From assembly GCA_045533895.1 (NCBI GenBank), contig JAZSIT010000042.1:1-6990 (forward strand): DNA of 6,990 nt, given 5' to 3'. The notes under the pieces are model-generated. The model ran no database searches. It saw only the letters and a program-made list of their open reading frames with translations, and was not told the origin of the DNA. The translations under genes were made by a program, and so were the position numbers. The DNA is from SFLA01 sp045533895. Lineage in GTDB: Bacteria > Bacillota > Clostridia > Oscillospirales > CAG-382. Positions 4,698 to 6,990 of this stretch are shown here, piece by piece. The number at the start of each line of letters is the position of its first letter. Position 1 is the stretch's first letter.

Positions 4698-6578
4698 TTA
4701 ATCCCCGAGACAGCAAACGGTCCATGCAGAGGAGGTATGCCATTTTGTGCCGGCAGTTACCTTTTCGTAACCTGAATCGGGGAAACGGGAGAAATACAGC
4801 TTGTTGTGGGTGGTGTTCATATCCCAATAGAAGGTTTTAGCCATGTTCTTGAAATTATCAACCGAATCCTCAGGGGTACTTACCTCAACAACAAAGGCGT
4901 AATCGGTGTTCTTTTTACCCCAAATAATACATTCAAGAGCGGCGTTATCTTTGTACATGGTACCGCTGTAGTCAGCTTTGCCCACTTCCAAGGTTTCGAT
5001 AAAAGATTCAGTTCCGTCAGTATTTTTTAACAGACAATACAGACCTACCGTTTTGGGAACGGGGAACATACAGGTGTATGACAGCGAAAATTCCATATCG
5101 GTTATCAGTTCAAAATCGCAGTCGAGTGTAATTGTCTCTCCGTAAAGCATATAAGTACGTGTTACTTTTGCGTAGCAGTTGTTTGAATCACCCAAGTGGA
5201 GCTTGGTGTTTTCAACGATTTTTATCTTTTCAAGATTATTAACACTTTGTCCCTTGGAAAGATTTAACGCTTTTCCGGTTACTCCGTCATAGAAGGTGAT
5301 ATCCAAAAGAACCTCGTTTCCGTGGTTGCCGCCGGAGAAACCGTCCTTTGCTCCCTTGGCGCGGAAAACGTATTCCCAGTCAGTTCCGCCGCCCGCAAGA
5401 GAAACGCCGCCTATCTTAAGGGTGCCGATATTCCAAGTACCCCAAGTTTTCTTATCAAAGGTAAGGGTAAGAGGCTTGCCGTTGGAAGCAGTGGTGGACA
5501 TAGTATATAAAACGTCGCTGGTTTTGGTAAGCGTCATCACGTGTTTTCCGTATTCGTCAACGCTTACATCAGGGGCAACAGGGTGATGAGGATATTCTGC
5601 AAACATATTTTCTGCTCCGGTAATGTGTTTCTTTATTCTGTCCTTGCCTGGGTCGGCTTTTGCGTATACAGCAGACACGGTAATTGTTTTTTTATCAATA
5701 CGAAGGCTGTACAAATAGTCGGTAAGGGTTATATCTCCGTCACCGTTAATATCACCTTCAATTACAGTATACATTCTGTCTATTTCAGTTCCGCCCACAA
5801 TCTTTGCGAAATAATCTCCCGTCTTAACAGAAGCGGTTTTTTCAAGGGGATTTCCGTTTGCGGAATATGCGTTTACGTTTTCGGTACCCTCAAAGCTTTT
5901 CATTATGTATTCGACGGTATTGCCGATATGAAGCTTGGTAATATAATCTCCATCAGCTTTGATATAAGAACCATCGGAAATTTCAATTCCGGGAATAGAA
6001 GCTGCGGGAACATCGTTTCCTTCAATAGTATACACTTCAAACTCGCTGCAAAATACAAACACGCCGGAAATAGGGGCATCGCCCAACGCCACCTTTACAT
6101 ATCTACCGCTTACTTTTCCGTCCAGCTGAAGAGTACACCAGGTATATTTTGCATCTTCGTCATAAACACCTTCGCCGACTTTGGTGAATTCTTTTCCGTC
6201 GGAAGAAACATAAAAGGTACATTCACCGGGTTTGTCGATACCCGAATGAGCCTGTGCGGTAAGGTAAACTCTGAATCTTCCAAGATTATCGTATTCTTTT
6301 CCCAAATCAATTGTGGCATGCATAGGCGCTTCGATACGGTAGTCGAAAGCTATCCATTCCGTTCCGTAATCGTCCTTAGGAAGTGTTCCGTCAGTAAGCT
6401 CCTTGCCGTCTACCTGCGTGTATCCCAGTCCGGGCGTGGTATAACAAGCAGAATATGTATATGAAGCGCCTTTGGAAACAAGGTTGTATTCATAAACGGT
6501 GACCGTTTCTGCGGCGGCATTTACAGCACACGCAGACAATAAAACCAAGGATAAAAGGATACAGATATAACGTTTCAA
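4698..6578 (-). CDS. Exported discoidin-like protein with internal dockerin-like segment
   Basis: This 626-residue protein carries an export signal: KR at residues 2-3, then hydrophobic residues 5-14. The lipobox-like LSAC (14-17) suggests lipidation at C17, but cleavage at AAA-E (21-24) is also possible. Residues about 70-185 look like an F5/8 type C (discoidin) carbohydrate-binding domain, with FRVYLTAQA (102-110), CTFYVSSDGKEFTKVGEG (120-137) and SGRYVKVALGD (157-167). A linker domain (about 210-272) leads to GDINGDGDITLTDYL (275-289), a dockerin-type calcium loop. A second, degraded copy may follow at about 301-320. Residues about 335-626 are rich in beta strands and aromatic residues; I recognise no family there. 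No cell-wall sorting motif ends the protein. The start is TTG, chosen because GGAGGT (6586-6591) lies 7 bases away and no in-frame ATG precedes it. The likely role is surface or carbohydrate binding. It is probably cotranscribed with the lipoprotein gene 51 bases upstream. Confidence 0.75.
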   Translation of the reverse strand: MKRYICILLSLVLLSACAVNAAAETVTVYEYNLVSKGASYTYSACYTTPGLGYTQVDGKELTDGTLPKDDYGTEWIAFDYRIEAPMHATIDLGKEYDNLGRFRVYLTAQAHSGIDKPGECTFYVSSDGKEFTKVGEGVYDEDAKYTWCTLQLDGKVSGRYVKVALGDAPISGVFVFCSEFEVYTIEGNDVPAASIPGIEISDGSYIKADGDYITKLHIGNTVEYIMKSFEGTENVNAYSANGNPLEKTASVKTGDYFAKIVGGTEIDRMYTVIEGDINGDGDITLTDYLYSLRIDKKTITVSAVYAKADPGKDRIKKHITGAENMFAEYPHHPVAPDVSVDEYGKHVMTLTKTSDVLYTMSTTASNGKPLTLTFDKKTWGTWNIGTLKIGGVSLAGGGTDWEYVFRAKGAKDGFSGGNHGNEVLLDITFYDGVTGKALNLSKGQSVNNLEKIKIVENTKLHLGDSNNCYAKVTRTYMLYGETITLDCDFELITDMEFSLSYTCMFPVPKTVGLYCLLKNTDGTESFIETLEVGKADYSGTMYKDNAALECIIWGKKNTDYAFVVEVSTPEDSVDNFKNMAKTFYWDMNTTHNKLYFSRFPDSGYEKVTAGTKWHTSSAWTVCCLGD

Positions 6579-6585
6579 AATATGT

Positions 6586-6591
6586 ACCTCC
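6586..6591 (-). promoter_or_regulatory. Ribosome binding site deciding the TTG start of the exported protein
   Basis: The minus strand reads GGAGGT, a near-perfect anti-16S match, 7 bases before TTG at 6578-6576. No ATG or GTG lies nearby in frame, and the codons that follow encode a normal signal sequence (MKRYICILL). This strongly supports initiation at TTG. Confidence 0.8.
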
Positions 6592-6609
6592 GTGAAAACA
6601 AAATATGTA

Positions 6610-6624
6610 GCGGCAAAAAGCCGC
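6610..6624 (-). other. Small GC hairpin between lipoprotein and exported-protein genes
   Basis: GCGGC (6610-6614) and GCCGC (6620-6624) can pair around a 5-base loop just after the lipoprotein stop. On the minus strand the following sequence is only loosely T-rich, with no immediate T run. It is at best a weak attenuator or an RNA-processing or stability element, and the two genes are probably still cotranscribed. Confidence 0.35.
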
Positions 6625-6629
6625 AGTTG

Positions 6630-6932
6630 TTACTTGGAATCGTCGGATTCCTGCAACATTCCGTTGGAATAATCGCCGGTAGTGCTTTCGTCCTGAAACA
6701 TATCGCTCATATCGGGAATAATGCTTACATCAGACATGTTGTTGGATACATCGGGAATATTGGAAACGGAAGGTGTAGAAGTGTTATTTTTGGAAGTATC
6801 TCCTCCGGAACCCGAGGGAGAGCGGGAAACAGTGGAATTGCTGGATTCATCATCACTTCCGCCGAAACAGGCAGTAAGTGCCGTTGCCGCGCAGATACAC
6901 AGTACCAATAATAACAATAACGATTTTTTCAT
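6630..6932 (-). CDS. Small low-complexity lipoprotein of unknown function
   Basis: This 100-residue predicted lipoprotein begins MKKSLLLLLVLCICAATA with the lipobox LTAC (residues 19-22), so C22 would be lipidated and the mature chain anchored outside the membrane. After FGGSDDE the chain is almost entirely Ser, Asn, Asp, Thr, Gly and Pro, with no hydrophobic core. This suggests an unstructured acidic tether. A short loose repeat is visible: NIPDVSNNMSDVS is followed 13 residues later by IIPDMSDMF. I recognise no family. The frame is open to 6959, but the ATG at 6932 is chosen because AAGGAG (6940-6945) lies 7 bases upstream and the signal peptide starts there. It precedes the 626-residue exported protein by 51 bases on the same strand, so the two probably share a transcript and may act together at the surface. 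Confidence 0.7.
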   Translation of the reverse strand: MKKSLLLLLVLCICAATALTACFGGSDDESSNSTVSRSPSGSGGDTSKNNTSTPSVSNIPDVSNNMSDVSIIPDMSDMFQDESTTGDYSNGMLQESDDSK

Positions 6933-6976
6933 GCAGTTTCTCCTTATATTTTTTAACATAGTCGGTTAAACTGCAT
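6931..6976 (-). repeat. Inverted repeat spanning the lipoprotein ribosome binding site and start
   Basis: ATGCAGTTT (6931-6939) and AAACTGCAT (6968-6976) are perfect 9-base inverted copies separated by 28 bases. In the minus-strand RNA one arm covers the spacer between AAGGAG and the start codon plus two bases of the ATG. The ribosome binding site lies in the loop next to that arm, and a CC/GG pair could extend the stem into it. It could be a translation-hiding hairpin or an operator, but a repeat of this size can also occur by chance. Confidence 0.4.
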
Positions 6977-6990
6977 TTATTTTTTTCATT

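Noticed and set aside
5541..6464. Long plus-strand open frame (307 codons) opposite the exported-protein gene
   Set aside because: It lies wholly antisense to a gene with a signal peptide, recognisable domains and a strong ribosome binding site. Its translation is Cys/Phe/Ser-rich with no domain logic, as expected of a shadow frame.
6933..6959. Longer lipoprotein start (nine extra residues)
   Set aside because: The extra residues precede a complete signal peptide and include the ribosome binding site AAGGAG (6940-6945) that serves the ATG at 6932.

Overview
The window looks like chromosomal DNA from an anaerobic, low-to-middling-GC Bacillota, most likely a gut-type Clostridia (Oscillospirales/Lachnospirales-like). 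The basis is strong AGGAGG-type ribosome binding sites, a DUF3343 protein with an EF2568-type cysteine desulfurase, a BaiN/HI0933-type flavoprotein, a DUF3795 protein, and a large secreted protein with a dockerin-like segment. This assignment is inferred from gene families. No rRNA or other phylogenetic marker is present.

Layout. (1) Bases 1-3267 hold a compact plus-strand run: the tail of an unidentified protein, a cysteine-rich DUF3795 protein, a winged-helix protein resembling the AlkZ/YcaQ superfamily, a short RluA-type pseudouridine synthase and a BaiN/HI0933-family FAD protein. Gaps are 13, 1 and 30 bases, followed by a 4-base ATGA overlap, so the run is probably one transcript. (2) Bases 3232-4601 hold a minus-strand pair: DUF3343 (putative Se/S carrier-like), then a cysteine desulfurase-like PLP enzyme, overlapping by ATGA. 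The desulfurase runs tail-to-tail into the flavoprotein gene, and the two coding regions share 36 bases. (3) Bases 4602-4697 are the only sizeable internal spacer. It holds a clear intrinsic terminator for the gene to its right and a possible -10 box for the DUF3343 pair. (4) Bases 4698-6932 hold a second minus-strand pair: a small low-complexity lipoprotein, then a 626-residue exported protein with a discoidin-like domain, a dockerin-like segment and an unrecognised C-terminal region.

Functional reading. The DUF3343-desulfurase pair fits the sulfur/selenium-mobilising modules known from selenium-dependent hydroxylase gene neighbourhoods, but no selD, yedF or hydroxylase gene is visible here. 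The lipoprotein and discoidin protein are probably a cell-surface or carbohydrate-related unit. The plus-strand run mixes RNA modification, a flavoprotein and possible DNA repair or metal-binding proteins, and I see no single pathway linking them. I see no tRNA, rRNA, CRISPR array, insertion sequence or phage gene. The least explained material is the C-terminal half of the exported protein, the AlkZ-like protein with no obvious catalytic QxQ motif, and the Se/S pair standing alone.
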